From an uncultured Clostridia bacterium (lineage in GTDB: Bacteria; Bacillota; Clostridia; Christensenellales; Borkfalkiaceae): a stretch of DNA of 58,413 bases. A program made the translations under genes and the position numbers. A model generated the notes under the pieces. It was not told the DNA's origin. It did not search any database and worked only from the letters and a program-made list of their open reading frames with translations. Positions 46,778 to 56,600 of the stretch are shown in pieces. The stretch is taken from contig CANROE010000010.1 of assembly GCA_947632195.1 (NCBI GenBank), forward strand, positions 1 to 58,413. The letters are read 5' to 3'. Numbering within the stretch: position 1 is the first letter of the stretch; each line of letters opens with the position of its first letter.

Positions 46778-47607
46778 AACTCGGGATCGACGTCGGCGGC
46801 ACGACGGTAAAGGGCGCGCTGTTCGACGGGCTCAACTTCATTCGCGAATATGAGGCTCCCACCTGCGGCAAAGAGGGGCGGGAGGCGATTTTTTCCGCGA
46901 TCTTTTCGGTCGCGGACGAGCTGGTCAAAGGGGCGGACGCGGAATTTCTCGGCGTCTCCTGCGCGGGGAACATCGATCCCTATCGCGGCGTCTGCGTGTA
47001 TGCGACCGAAAACCTGATGGGCTGGACGGGCGCAGACGTCAAAGGCGTGCTCGAAGCGCGCTATCGTCTGCCCGTGCGGGTGGATAACGACGCGATCTGC
47101 GCGCTCAAAGGGGAACTTCTCTTCTATCCGCACGCAAAGGACGTCACCATGCTCACGTTCGGCACGGGGGTGGGAGGCGCGAGCCTTCGCGGCGGCGAGA
47201 TCGTGCGCGGCGAGAAGTTCGACGGCGCGCGCTGGGGACATGTCACTCTTGTCGAGGGCGGCAGGCGCTGCTCTTGCGGGAAGTGCGGCTGTGCGGAGAG
47301 CTATCTGTCGGCGACGGCGCTCGTCGCGCGGGGCAGAGAAGAGATTCCCTCGCTTTCAAGCGCAAAGCAGCTCTTTGAACTCTATGCGGCGGGGAACGGA
47401 GCGGCGCAGGCCGTTCTGCACGAATTCGGCGGCTATCTCAACAGGCTCCTCGAACTCATCCGCGCCGAAATGCGTCCCGAACACATTCTTCTCGGCGGCG
47501 GTATGGCGCAGTCGGAGGAGATCATCTTGTCCCTCATCGAAGAAAAACAGGACGTCGCCTTTGCCCGTTTGAAGAACCGTGCGGGCATCGTCGGGGCCTG
47601 TCTGTAA
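46774..47607 (+). CDS. ROK-family sugar kinase
   Basis: 277 residues with no helix-turn-helix, so a kinase and not a ROK repressor. Seen: ATP-binding DVGGTTVKGALFD (6-18), the catalytic-type VDNDAICALKGE, TFGTGVGGA, and the zinc motif GHVTLVEGGRRCSCGKCGCAES with its CSCG..GC pattern. ROK kinases phosphorylate glucose, GlcNAc, ManNAc, fructose or allose; the sequence does not fix which. With a GH20 enzyme next door, GlcNAc is a reasonable candidate, and glucose from the GH31 enzyme is the alternative. It is slightly shorter than typical (~300). It overlaps the DUF4127 gene by 4 bp. Confidence 0.93.
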   Translation: MKLGIDVGGTTVKGALFDGLNFIREYEAPTCGKEGREAIFSAIFSVADELVKGADAEFLGVSCAGNIDPYRGVCVYATENLMGWTGADVKGVLEARYRLPVRVDNDAICALKGELLFYPHAKDVTMLTFGTGVGGASLRGGEIVRGEKFDGARWGHVTLVEGGRRCSCGKCGCAESYLSATALVARGREEIPSLSSAKQLFELYAAGNGAAQAVLHEFGGYLNRLLELIRAEMRPEHILLGGGMAQSEEIILSLIEEKQDVAFARLKNRAGIVGACL

Positions 47608-47616
47608 GGAGATATT

Positions 47617-49467
47617 ATGAAATTCCGTATTTTGTCAGAAGAACTGAGACGGGCTGCGGTCGAACTTGCGCCCTGCGGCGTCGAACTCGGCGAAGAATTG
47701 CCCGTCGAATATCGGGAGGGCGCCTTTCAGATCGCATACGACGGCGAACGGGTCGTCATTTCCGCAGAGAGGAAGGTGCAGTTTTTCTATGCGCTCAAAT
47801 TGCTCGCCGACGAGGGTCTCCCCGAGGCGGGAACGACGCTTTCGCCGAGGAGCAGTTTCGACGATCTCACCTATATGCTCGACTGTTCCCGCAACGCCGT
47901 CCCGAAAGCAGAGACGCTCAAAGAGCTGATCCGCCATCTCGCGGTGCTCGGATACAACAGTCTCGGGCTGTACATGGAGGACACTTTTTCGGTGGCGGAA
48001 TACCCCTATTTCGGGTATCTGCGCACGCCGTTTACGGGGGAAGAGATCCGCGAGGCGGACGAATATTGCAAACGTTTCGGGATCGAGCTCGTCCCCTATA
48101 TCCAGACGCTCGCCCACTTCGGCACCCTCACCCGTCACTATGCGATGGACCGTTTATTCGATACGGGAGACATTTTGCTCGTCGGCGACGGGGAGGTCTA
48201 CCGCTTTATCGAGGCGCTCATCGCGACCTGTGCAAAGTATTTCAGCTCCCGCAATATCAACATCGGCATGGACGAGGCGTACATGCTCGGCAGGGGGCGC
48301 TATCTCGACCTGAACGGCTACCGCTCCCGTTTCGATATCATGGCGGAGCACCTGAAAAAGGTGGTGGAGATCTGCGAAATGTACGGGTTTCATGCGCCCA
48401 TGATGTGGTCGGACATGTTCTTTTCGCAGGCGATGAGCGCGCAGTACGGCGACGATCTCCCCGCACATGTCGCGGAGAATCTTCCCCGAAACGTCGAGCT
48501 CATCTATTGGGACTACTGTTCCACGGACCGCAAGCACTACGCGGAGATGATGAAAAAGCACCGCGTTTTCAAAAACAAGATCGGGTTTGCGGGCGGCGCG
48601 TGGAAGTGGCTGGGCTTTACGCCCGACAACCGCTATTCCATCGTCTCCTGCGGGGAGGCGGCGCGGGCGTGCGTCCGGAACAACATCCGACGGTTTATCG
48701 TCACGGGTTGGGGGGACAACGGCGCGGAGTGTTCCGTGTTCGCAACGCTTCCCGCGCTCTTGTACTGTTCGCGCGTGAACTATGGCAAATACAAGGTAAA
48801 CGCGGCCTTCAAACGCAGCTTTTTCAGCCTCACGGGCGTGAAGTACGACGACTTTATGACGCTCGACCTCTGCAACCGCGTTACGCAAAATGACGACGTG
48901 GAGGAGAAGAACAGCGCGAACAAATATCTTCTTTTCAACGACGTCCTGCTCGGCACCCTCGATACGACGGTCTCCGGAGAGGTAGGGGAGCTGTATGCCT
49001 CCCATGCGCAGCGGCTGCGTCTTGCCATGAAGCGGGCGGGCAGGTGGGAATATCTGTTCCGCACGCAGTACCGTCTCGCCCGCGTGCTTGCGCTCAAAGG
49101 GGCCATGGGCATCCGTCTGCGCGCGGCGTACGCGGCGGGGGACGGCGAACGGCTCGCCCGTTGTTACGGCGATTTGAAGGAGCTATGTAGACGGGTCGAC
49201 GTATTCTACGAGGCATTTTCGGCGCAATGGGAGCGGGAGAACCGCGCAAACGGATTCGACGTGCAGGATCTGCGCATCGGCGCCCTCAAACAGCGGTTGC
49301 AGAGCGCGATCCGCAAGGTCGGCGCCTATCTCGAAACGGGCGCGCCCATTCCCGAGCTCGGGGAAAAGCTGCTCGATCACATGGGGCACGGCGACGCATT
49401 CGAGATCGATCCCGACCAGTGCGAATGGCGGTGGCGGCGCATGACTTCCGTCAATGTCAACGAATAA
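47617..49467 (+). CDS. GH20 beta-N-acetylhexosaminidase-like enzyme
   Basis: 616 residues with no signal peptide; AAGGAG precedes the ATG. A small N-terminal alpha/beta domain (~1-85) leads to a GH20 barrel. The barrel has LTYMLDCSRNAVPK, PYIQTLAHF and the catalytic Asp-Glu pair in NIGMDEAYMLGRGRY (Asp219, Glu220). Later come WSDMFF, IYWDYCS and GGAWKWLG. The layout resembles the cytoplasmic Hex1-type GH20 enzymes of Paenibacillus rather than secreted chitobiases. The C-terminal ~200 residues are helical. It should remove terminal beta-GlcNAc or GalNAc from imported oligosaccharides by substrate-assisted catalysis. Confidence 0.9.
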   Translation: MKFRILSEELRRAAVELAPCGVELGEELPVEYREGAFQIAYDGERVVISAERKVQFFYALKLLADEGLPEAGTTLSPRSSFDDLTYMLDCSRNAVPKAETLKELIRHLAVLGYNSLGLYMEDTFSVAEYPYFGYLRTPFTGEEIREADEYCKRFGIELVPYIQTLAHFGTLTRHYAMDRLFDTGDILLVGDGEVYRFIEALIATCAKYFSSRNINIGMDEAYMLGRGRYLDLNGYRSRFDIMAEHLKKVVEICEMYGFHAPMMWSDMFFSQAMSAQYGDDLPAHVAENLPRNVELIYWDYCSTDRKHYAEMMKKHRVFKNKIGFAGGAWKWLGFTPDNRYSIVSCGEAARACVRNNIRRFIVTGWGDNGAECSVFATLPALLYCSRVNYGKYKVNAAFKRSFFSLTGVKYDDFMTLDLCNRVTQNDDVEEKNSANKYLLFNDVLLGTLDTTVSGEVGELYASHAQRLRLAMKRAGRWEYLFRTQYRLARVLALKGAMGIRLRAAYAAGDGERLARCYGDLKELCRRVDVFYEAFSAQWERENRANGFDVQDLRIGALKQRLQSAIRKVGAYLETGAPIPELGEKLLDHMGHGDAFEIDPDQCEWRWRRMTSVNVNE

Positions 49468-49478
49468 AGGAGAAAAAA

Positions 49479-51464
49479 ATGAAGTACCGTTTCGGAGAAC
49501 CCTTTCCCACGCAATCGACCGTGAAGGACCTGCCCCTCTCGGAGGGCGCGCCCGCACATTTCAGTTTGGAGCGGAAAGGGGATAAGATTGTCCTTGTCTA
49601 CCGCATGGAGGAGGGGGACGCAATTTACGGTCTCGGCGAGCAGGTGCGCGGCATCAACAAGCGCGGCTGGCGCTACGAGGGCTGGAATCTCGACGATCCC
49701 ATCCATCACGAGGGGCGGACCTCCCTCTATGGCGCGCACAACTTTTTCCTCGTCTGCGGAAGGGAGTGTTTCGGCGTCTTTCTCGACTGCGCGGGCAGGG
49801 TGGAATACGACGTCGGCTACACTTCCCCCTCTCTTCTCACGGTCGAGGCGCAGGATTTCGATCTGTATCTCTTCGAGGGCGAAAGCCCCACGGAGATCGT
49901 AAAGGAGTTCCGCGCGCTCATCGGCAGGAGCTATATCCCGCCCAAGTGGGCGTTCGGCTATGCGCAGTCTCGCTGGGGATACAAGTGCGAGGACGACATC
50001 CGCACGGTGTATGAAAATTACATGCGCGAGGGACTTCCCCTCGATATGCTCTTCCTCGACATCGACTACATGGAGCGGTACAAGGATTTCACCGTCGACC
50101 CGACTCGTTTCCCCGATCTCAAAGCGTTTGCGGAGGAGATGAAGGAAAAGCACATCCATCTCGTGCCCATCATCGACGCGGCGGTCAAGGTCGAGGCGGG
50201 GTATCCCGTCTATGAGGAGGGGGTCGAAAAGGGGTATTTCTGCAAGGACGATCGCGGCGAGCCCTATATCGTGGGCGTATGGCCGGGGAACAGCGTCTTG
50301 CCCGATGTCCTCAACCCCGAGGCGCGCAAGTGGTTCGGGGCGCAGTATAAAGTTTTGCTCGACATGGGGATCGAAGGGTTTTGGAACGACATGAACGAGC
50401 CCGCCCTGTTCTATGGGGAAAAGCAGCTCAAAAAGGCGTTGAAGATCGCCTCGGAAACGAAGGAGATCGGCTGTCTCGAAGATTTCGAGCGGGTCTCCCA
50501 TACCTTCTTCGGGCTGCAAAACAACCCAGAGGACTACCGCGCTTTCTATCATGAAACGGAAAACGGGCGGATCGTCCACGAGGCGGTGCACAACCTCTAC
50601 GGCTACAACATGACGCGGGCGGCGGCGGAGTATTTTCGGGAGTACGCGCCCGAAAAGCGGTTTTTGCTCTTCTCCCGTTCCTCCTGCGTCGGCATGCACC
50701 GCTACGGCGGTATCTGGACGGGGGACAACTGCTCGTGGTGGTCCCACTTGCTGCTCAATTTGCAGCAGCTGCCGGGGCTCAACATGTGCGGATTTTTATA
50801 CACGGGCGCAGATCTCGGCGGATTCGGCGGCAACACCACCGAGGAGCTCTTGCTCCGCTGGCTGGCGCTCGGCGTCTTTGTCCCGCTCATGCGCAACCAT
50901 TCCAACCTCGGTTCCCGTCCGCAGGAGTGTTACCGCTTTGAAAAGAAAGAGGCGTTCCGTAATTTGCTCGGCGTCCGCTATTCTCTTCTGCCCTATCTTT
51001 ACAGCGAATATGTGCGCTGCGCCTTTGAAAACGACATGCTGTTCAAGCCGCTCTCCTTTGCCTATCCCTCGGACGAGAGGGCAAAGACGGTGGAAGACCA
51101 GCTTCTCGTTGGCGGCAGTCTCATGATTGCCCCCGTCTATACGCAGAACGCCAAGGGGAGGTACGTCTATCTTCCCGAGCGGATGAAACTCATCCGCATG
51201 CGGGCGGGGGATAAATACACCGAGGAGGTGTACGAGAAGGGGGAATATTACATCTCCGTCCCCGTCGAAGAGATCGTGTTCTTTCTGCGGTTCAATCGGG
51301 TGCTGCCCCTTGCAAAGCCCGCGCAGAACACCGCCTCGCTCGACGAAAAAGACCTGACCTGGCTGAAATTCCTCGAAAAGCCCGCCGAATTCGCCCTCTT
51401 GCGCGACGACGGGGTAACACCGATCAAAAAGGAGAATTTTGAAATCATTCGTCTGGGGCCGTAA
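49479..51464 (+). CDS. GH31 family glycoside hydrolase (alpha-glucosidase-like)
   Basis: 661 residues with no signal peptide; AAAGGAG (49466-49472) precedes the ATG. An N-terminal beta-sandwich (YGLGEQVRGINKRGWRYEGWNLD) comes before the barrel, which opens PPKWAFGYAQSRWGY. The nucleophile is Asp304 in WNDMNEP and the acid/base is Asp416 in WTGDN. GH31 enzymes cleave terminal alpha-glucosides, alpha-xylosides or related sugars; DIDYM and GADLGGFGGN are compatible with an alpha-glucosidase-like member but do not fix specificity. A longer frame open from 49227 overlaps the GH20 gene and lacks a ribosome binding site. Confidence 0.95.
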   Translation: MKYRFGEPFPTQSTVKDLPLSEGAPAHFSLERKGDKIVLVYRMEEGDAIYGLGEQVRGINKRGWRYEGWNLDDPIHHEGRTSLYGAHNFFLVCGRECFGVFLDCAGRVEYDVGYTSPSLLTVEAQDFDLYLFEGESPTEIVKEFRALIGRSYIPPKWAFGYAQSRWGYKCEDDIRTVYENYMREGLPLDMLFLDIDYMERYKDFTVDPTRFPDLKAFAEEMKEKHIHLVPIIDAAVKVEAGYPVYEEGVEKGYFCKDDRGEPYIVGVWPGNSVLPDVLNPEARKWFGAQYKVLLDMGIEGFWNDMNEPALFYGEKQLKKALKIASETKEIGCLEDFERVSHTFFGLQNNPEDYRAFYHETENGRIVHEAVHNLYGYNMTRAAAEYFREYAPEKRFLLFSRSSCVGMHRYGGIWTGDNCSWWSHLLLNLQQLPGLNMCGFLYTGADLGGFGGNTTEELLLRWLALGVFVPLMRNHSNLGSRPQECYRFEKKEAFRNLLGVRYSLLPYLYSEYVRCAFENDMLFKPLSFAYPSDERAKTVEDQLLVGGSLMIAPVYTQNAKGRYVYLPERMKLIRMRAGDKYTEEVYEKGEYYISVPVEEIVFFLRFNRVLPLAKPAQNTASLDEKDLTWLKFLEKPAEFALLRDDGVTPIKKENFEIIRLGP

Positions 51465-51465
51465 T

Positions 51466-52245
51466 ATGAAAGCTGTACGAAATATCGCGACAAAAGAGGA
51501 ACTGATCTTGTTTGCCCGTTCCGTTTCCGTTCCGGAGGCGGCGGCGGAAAATCTTGTTTACGAGGAGGGGATCGAAGAGCTCGTTCTCCTTCTCAACGAT
51601 CCTCTCCGCGCCGAAGAGGCCGCAGAGGAGCTGCGCGAAAAGCTCGTGCCCGACGAGGACGGGTTCCGCATTCTGTCCGCGATGTTGCGTGCTGCGGTCA
51701 CCGCGCCCTTTCCCGCGTCCTTTCCGCAGGAATGTTATCTTGCCACCATGCGGGTATTCGGGCGGTTCGTGGAGGAGAATTTCCTCAGTTACGGCCGGTA
51801 CGGTTTCGACCGCTGGTTCTGGACATGGCGGCAGACTTCGGGGCTGATTGTGCGCGTCGGCTCGCTCGAATACGAGAGAACGGACGAGGGGTTTTCCATT
51901 CACATTCCCTCGGACGCCGATCTCTCGCCGGAGGCGGTGCGACGGTCCATCCGCGCCGCAAAAGAACTGCTCGGGGAGGGAACATACTTCTGCCGTTCGT
52001 GGATGCTCTCGCCCAAGCTCAAAAAACTTCTGCCCGAGACGTCCAACGTGCGCCGTTTCCGCGAACTGTTTCACGGTTTCGAGTACTATCCCGACGATAC
52101 GGGTTACCGTCTTTGGGTATTCCGCAACCCCGATCTTGCGCCGAAAGATTTCCCCGAAGACACCACTTTGCAGCGGAATATGAAAAAATTTGTACTTCAT
52201 GGCGGAAAAGTGGGAGCATCTCACGGTTTTTTGCGCAAATTTTGA
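51466..52245 (+). CDS. Acyltransferase-domain protein (DUF5596 plus GNAT-like C-terminal domain)
   Basis: 259 residues. The N-terminal half is helical (EELILFARSVSVPEAAAENLVY). The C-terminal half has the GNAT-like hallmark GTYFCRSWMLSPKLKKLLPETSNVRRF, which in this family reads like a substrate-binding acyltransferase fold. Members often sit beside glycoside hydrolases and transporters, and the reaction is not known. Acylation or deacylation of an amino sugar would fit the neighbours. The ATG at 51466 has only a weak ribosome binding site. A TTG at 51439, with AAGGAG 4 nt upstream, would add nine residues and is a real alternative. Confidence 0.85.
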   Translation: MKAVRNIATKEELILFARSVSVPEAAAENLVYEEGIEELVLLLNDPLRAEEAAEELREKLVPDEDGFRILSAMLRAAVTAPFPASFPQECYLATMRVFGRFVEENFLSYGRYGFDRWFWTWRQTSGLIVRVGSLEYERTDEGFSIHIPSDADLSPEAVRRSIRAAKELLGEGTYFCRSWMLSPKLKKLLPETSNVRRFRELFHGFEYYPDDTGYRLWVFRNPDLAPKDFPEDTTLQRNMKKFVLHGGKVGASHGFLRKF

Positions 52246-52292
52246 AGTTTTTTTGCAAAATTTTGTAAACTTATGCAATAAATCGAGAACGC

Positions 52293-52370
52293 TTGACAAA
52301 AGGTGGTAAACGCTTTACAATAGCAACAGATTTTATCATATATAAATAGGTTTATACAGGGAAACGTTTT
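52293..52370 (+). promoter_or_regulatory. RpiR promoter with LacI-type operator-like palindromes
   Basis: TTGACA (52293-52298), a 17-nt spacer and TACAAT (52316-52321). The palindrome GTAAACGCTTTAC (52306-52318) overlaps the end of the spacer and the -10. A related GAAACGTTTT lies at 52361-52370, before the ribosome binding site TGGAGG (52406-52411). Both look like LacI-family operators or cre-type sites, not typical RpiR sites. Confidence 0.75.
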
Positions 52371-52417
52371 ACGGCGCTTGCCGGACGGATACATGCAAAA
52401 GCATATGGAGGTTTGAT

Positions 52418-53248
52418 ATGCCGAACAGCATCAACAACAAGATCGCGCAGATGCGCGAAGGGAAACTTACCAAGAGCCAGAAAAAGTTGCTCGACTATTT
52501 TGAAACGGTCGACCACAAACGCGTCATCTACATGTCCATCACCGACCTTGCGGCGGCTACGGGCGTTGCGGAGGCAACGGTGCTGCGTTTCTGCCGTTCG
52601 CTCGGGTTCAACGGCTACCAGGAATTCCGTCTCAACCTTGCGCAGGGTGTAATCGACATGGGCCGCAAGGACCAGGAGGGGATCGACTATGTGGAGGACA
52701 TCGCCGAGGCGTATGAACAGGCGATGGAAAACTGCCGCAAAGTGCTCAAAGGCGACCGTCTGCAAACCGCTTACGACATGATCTTCGAGGCGGAGACGGT
52801 GTGCTGTTTCGGCGTGGGGCATTCCTATCTTGCGGCGCTCGAACTGCACAACAGGCTCATGATGATGGGGATCCTCACCCACTGCGAGCGGGATACCCAC
52901 CTTCAAAACGTGCTGATCTCCTCGCGCGGTCCCAAGGACCTCATGATCATTTTCAGTGTCTCCGGCAGCTCCAAGGACACGGTGGAGGCCGCCGAACTTG
53001 CGCGTGCGTGCGGCATGAAGGTGCTCGTCATTACGAGCTACGAAAAATCCCCGCTCACCCGCTATGCCGATCTTGTGCTTGCGGCGGCGCCGATGGAGGC
53101 GCCCAACCAGCCGGGCGCCATGACGGGCAAGATCATGCAGCTCTTCATGGTAGACGTGCTCTGCACGGGCATCCATCTTTCGGACAAGTCTCGGTTCGAC
53201 GGGTTTGTCGCGCGCAGCAGCCGCGCCACGGTCAGCAAACTCATTTGA
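52418..53248 (+). CDS. RpiR/MurR-family transcriptional regulator
   Basis: 276 residues. An N-terminal helix-turn-helix (about 15-75; YMSITDLAAATGVAEATVLRFCRSLGFNGYQEFRL) precedes a SIS sugar-phosphate-binding domain (about 120-250; VCCFGVGHSYLAALEL, IFSVSGSSKDTVEAA). Such proteins sense phosphorylated sugars such as N-acetylmuramic acid 6-phosphate or GlcNAc derivatives and control catabolic genes. It lies right after the glycan cluster with its own promoter and two terminators, so it probably regulates that cluster from a separate transcript. The effector is not predictable. TGGAGG precedes the ATG. Confidence 0.95.
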   Translation: MPNSINNKIAQMREGKLTKSQKKLLDYFETVDHKRVIYMSITDLAAATGVAEATVLRFCRSLGFNGYQEFRLNLAQGVIDMGRKDQEGIDYVEDIAEAYEQAMENCRKVLKGDRLQTAYDMIFEAETVCCFGVGHSYLAALELHNRLMMMGILTHCERDTHLQNVLISSRGPKDLMIIFSVSGSSKDTVEAAELARACGMKVLVITSYEKSPLTRYADLVLAAAPMEAPNQPGAMTGKIMQLFMVDVLCTGIHLSDKSRFDGFVARSSRATVSKLI

Positions 53249-53272
53249 CCGGCGAATCATTCAAAATCACGG

Positions 53273-53296
53273 CCCCGCCTTTTCGGCGGGGTTTTT
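53273..53296 (+). terminator. First terminator after the RpiR gene
   Basis: CCCCGCC (53273-53279) pairs with GGCGGGG (53285-53291), followed by five T. Confidence 0.92.
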
Positions 53297-53300
53297 GTAT

Positions 53301-53326
53301 GCCCCGTCTTGCGGCGGGGCTTTTTT
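53301..53326 (+). terminator. Second terminator after the RpiR gene
   Basis: GCCCCGTC (53301-53308), loop TTGC and GGCGGGGC (53313-53320), then six T. It is a tandem copy of the hairpin just upstream. The following 190 bp is A+T-rich with no gene. Confidence 0.9.
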
Positions 53327-53520
53327 CATGTCTTTTTCGGGTTTACGGCCCGTCGCGCGGGCGGCGAAAAATGAAAAAAAGTTACATTTCTTCCAAAAAT
53401 TGTTTTTTTGGCGAAAACAAAAAATTTTTTTCAAAAGAGCAAGTTTTTCATAAATATGTTGAGTTTGGGACAAAAACGAACAAAAAGAAAGAAAAAAATA
53501 AAAATTTTTTTCAAAATCTA

Positions 53521-53549
53521 TTGACAAAGTTGGCAAAGGGGAGTAAAAT
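53521..53549 (+). promoter_or_regulatory. Promoter of the 1489-aa lipoprotein gene
   Basis: TTGACA (53521-53526), a 17-nt spacer and TAAAAT (53544-53549), in an A+T-rich tract resembling the one before 42634. AGGAGG (53592-53597) precedes the ATG at 53603. Confidence 0.9.
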
Positions 53550-53602
53550 GAAAATACAAATCATATCCTCGGGAGAAAACCAGGGGAAAACAGGAGGAAA
53601 TT

Positions 53603-56600
53603 ATGAAAAAGCTGTTAGCTATCTTGCTCGGCAGCGCGATGTTCGCGGCGGCATTTGCCGGATTAGCGGCGTGCAAACCGGATGAGGAAGAACCGAATAT
53701 CAAGGTTCCCGAAATCACGCGCCGTGCGGACACGCGTGCTGCGGACGCCTATGCTGCCTATGATAATGCGGGCACAAAAGTAGGCGATTACAAGACGATT
53801 GCCGATGCGATCAATGCGGTGGTGGAGGCCGACCTCGACTTCATGGAAGACGATGCAACTCCTGCCGCTGCGGACGGCGGCTACGTCACCAAGAAGGGCG
53901 GCACGCGTCGTCTCTTCCAGAACAAGAAGGGCTTTGCGGACGGCAACGCCGACCAATTCTGGTATTATGAGAACGGCACGATGCTCGAAGGCTACAACTG
54001 CTGGGACAACACGACCGGTATCACCACCCTTCATAACACCAAAGTGATCACGCACAAAGTCAATTCGGGGAATACCTCCCGTCAGTCCTGGAACGGCTAC
54101 GGCCTGTTGGACGAGAACGGGCAGGAGATCAACAACGGCACACTTGCGCAGTCGTGGGAGCTTTCCTCCACGATGGACGCGGGCGTGATGATGTTCCCCA
54201 AGCGGAAAGTCGGCGCGGCGGGCTTGAAATATAAGATCGACCTCTCCGAGGTAAAGATCACGCCCACATACGACGGAGTGAAAGACCCCGTTTACGCGTT
54301 TATCGGTTTCTATCTGTGGCAGGACTATTATGTCATTGCAACGGGTATCGCGTGCGACACCTCCACAGGTCAGTGGTATGAATTCCGCGGCACCTCGCGC
54401 GACAACTCTTTCTCGGATGTCGAGTATAAGATGGGCGAATGCTTTATGGAGAGCACCTGGAACGAAGGCGGATATTTCACGCCCAATTCGAGCGAGCTCG
54501 AAATGCAGATCCAGACCAAGCGCATGATCGACGACACCGACGGTGAGACCTATTGGGTAGACGACATGACGATCGCCGCCAAAGACGGCAAGACGTTGAA
54601 CCACCAGTTCGACGATGAAATTGTCAACCAGTATTTCCCGGGCAACTCGCTTGCGGCGGACAACGGCTTTGTATTCATCGCCGGTCTCGACGTTAAGAAT
54701 GAGATCGCGAACGGCGCAGACGTCAAGAACGTTGACTTCTTCAACGGCGCCAAGTTTGAAAATCTCTGTGTGACCGAGGCTGCCATCTACTTCCCGACCG
54801 AAGAAGAGATGACGGACGTGGAATATTCCATCGGCACCATTAAGCCCGAACTTCGCGGCAAGTGGAACGATGCGCTCCTTGCAAACAGTGTATCGAGCGA
54901 CGGCGCATACGACTACACCATTCTCAACAACTATGCTTGCAGCAGCTACACGGCGAAGAACGGTGCCGACTATTACGACTTCAAGTTCGACGCAAGTCCC
55001 GTTGCGGAGTCCGAGCTCGGCGGCAAGCTGAAAACCTATCAGGATACGATCGACTCCCTCAAAAACATGACGGTGGATAACGTTGCGCAGTACACGGGTG
55101 AAGAGGGCGCTTACACGGTGGTCGGCAAGATGTACGGAACCGACGCGGCGCACACGGGTTCCACGCTCACCCAGCAATATCTCCTTCTCCTCGACTTCGC
55201 GCCCTATGTCGAAGCGCAGAAAGTCTACGAGGCGGCGATGAAACTTTCCGACGAGGCAAAGGCAGTGCGTGAAGGATTCGACGCGCTCGGCAATCTTGCA
55301 AATTACACTTACAAGGGCTGGACGACCGAGGAAACGGACGTTGCGGGCTACATTTGGAGCGAGGCGCAGAAGTTCAACGAAATCAACGTCGAGTTCAAGA
55401 AACTCAGCGAAGACGAGCAGGGCAAAGTCATTTCCCTCATCGCATTCGGTGAGAGCGGCTATGACGCATGGGATGAATTCTACACTTCCGTCAACACATA
55501 CCTCACTGATACGACGGCGACGGGCAAGAGCTACACCATTGCGCAGTTCGATATGCCTACCCCTGCAAAGACTGTCACTTACGATGGTACGCAGGCTCTT
55601 CAAGCCTTGTTCAAAATTGCTTATGAGATCAATTCGGGTGAGTTCGACCCGTCCGACACGGCAAAGAAAGGCACGTTCAACTCCGATAATACGGGCAACT
55701 ACCAACGTGCGTTCCATATTTTGTTCCTCATGCAGAAGATGAGAGAGGAAAATGTCACCATTCCCGACGGGTTCCTGAACAACATTTATGAGCAGCTGAC
55801 CTCTACCGACCGCGCAACGGCGTTCGCAGACGACTTCAACGATTACATCTATCCCGTTCTCACTCTTGCGGGTCAGATTTATCAAAGACAGCAGAGGGGC
55901 GAGTTTGTATGGCTTGATGCGGCAATGGCGAAGGTCATCAACGACCACATGGTCGGGTTTGAAAAGTTCTCCGAAGCTGGCTTTAACTGGAATGTAACCA
56001 ACACGCAAGACTTCCGTGACGGCAATACGTTCTACGAACAGTACTTCGGTCTGCCCGATGCTACCACCAAGCATTCAAACGGTAATACGATCGGCTATCT
56101 TGCGGGCAACCTTAAATACATCTTTGATGTCGTTGCTGCATGCGATCCCGCAGCGGAAAAGAATGAAACAGGCCTCGGTTTTGTGGCAGATGTAACCCCT
56201 CTCGACGAGGATCCTTCTCAGAATGGCTCTGAGACGGCAAAGGCATTTGTTTCCAAGATCACCGCTTTCACCGCACTCGAAGGTTATGAGTACAAGGGGT
56301 GGACGACGGAAGAGGAGACCAAGACCGGTTATCTTTATTCCGAACTCACCGCATTCCGCGCCCTTGTTGCCGAAAGAGAGGCTCTCGAAGCAACCGACGG
56401 AGCGTATGTCAGTGCGCAAATTGAAGGCAATTCGGTTTTGAAAGCGAAGTATAGCGAGTGGGAAAAACTTTCCGCTGAGATGACCGCGCTTGAAGAAAAT
56501 GCGGTTTGGGAAACCAAGTTCAACACCTTTGCTATGGCGAAGGGTTCGGACAAGAAAGAATATACGGCAGAAGAATCGCTCGCCGAATTGATCCATGTCG

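Noticed and set aside
53663-56074. An 803-codon minus-strand frame opposite the 1489-aa lipoprotein gene
   Set aside because: Same reasoning: no family resemblance, and the plus-strand gene has a lipobox, promoter and AGGAGG.
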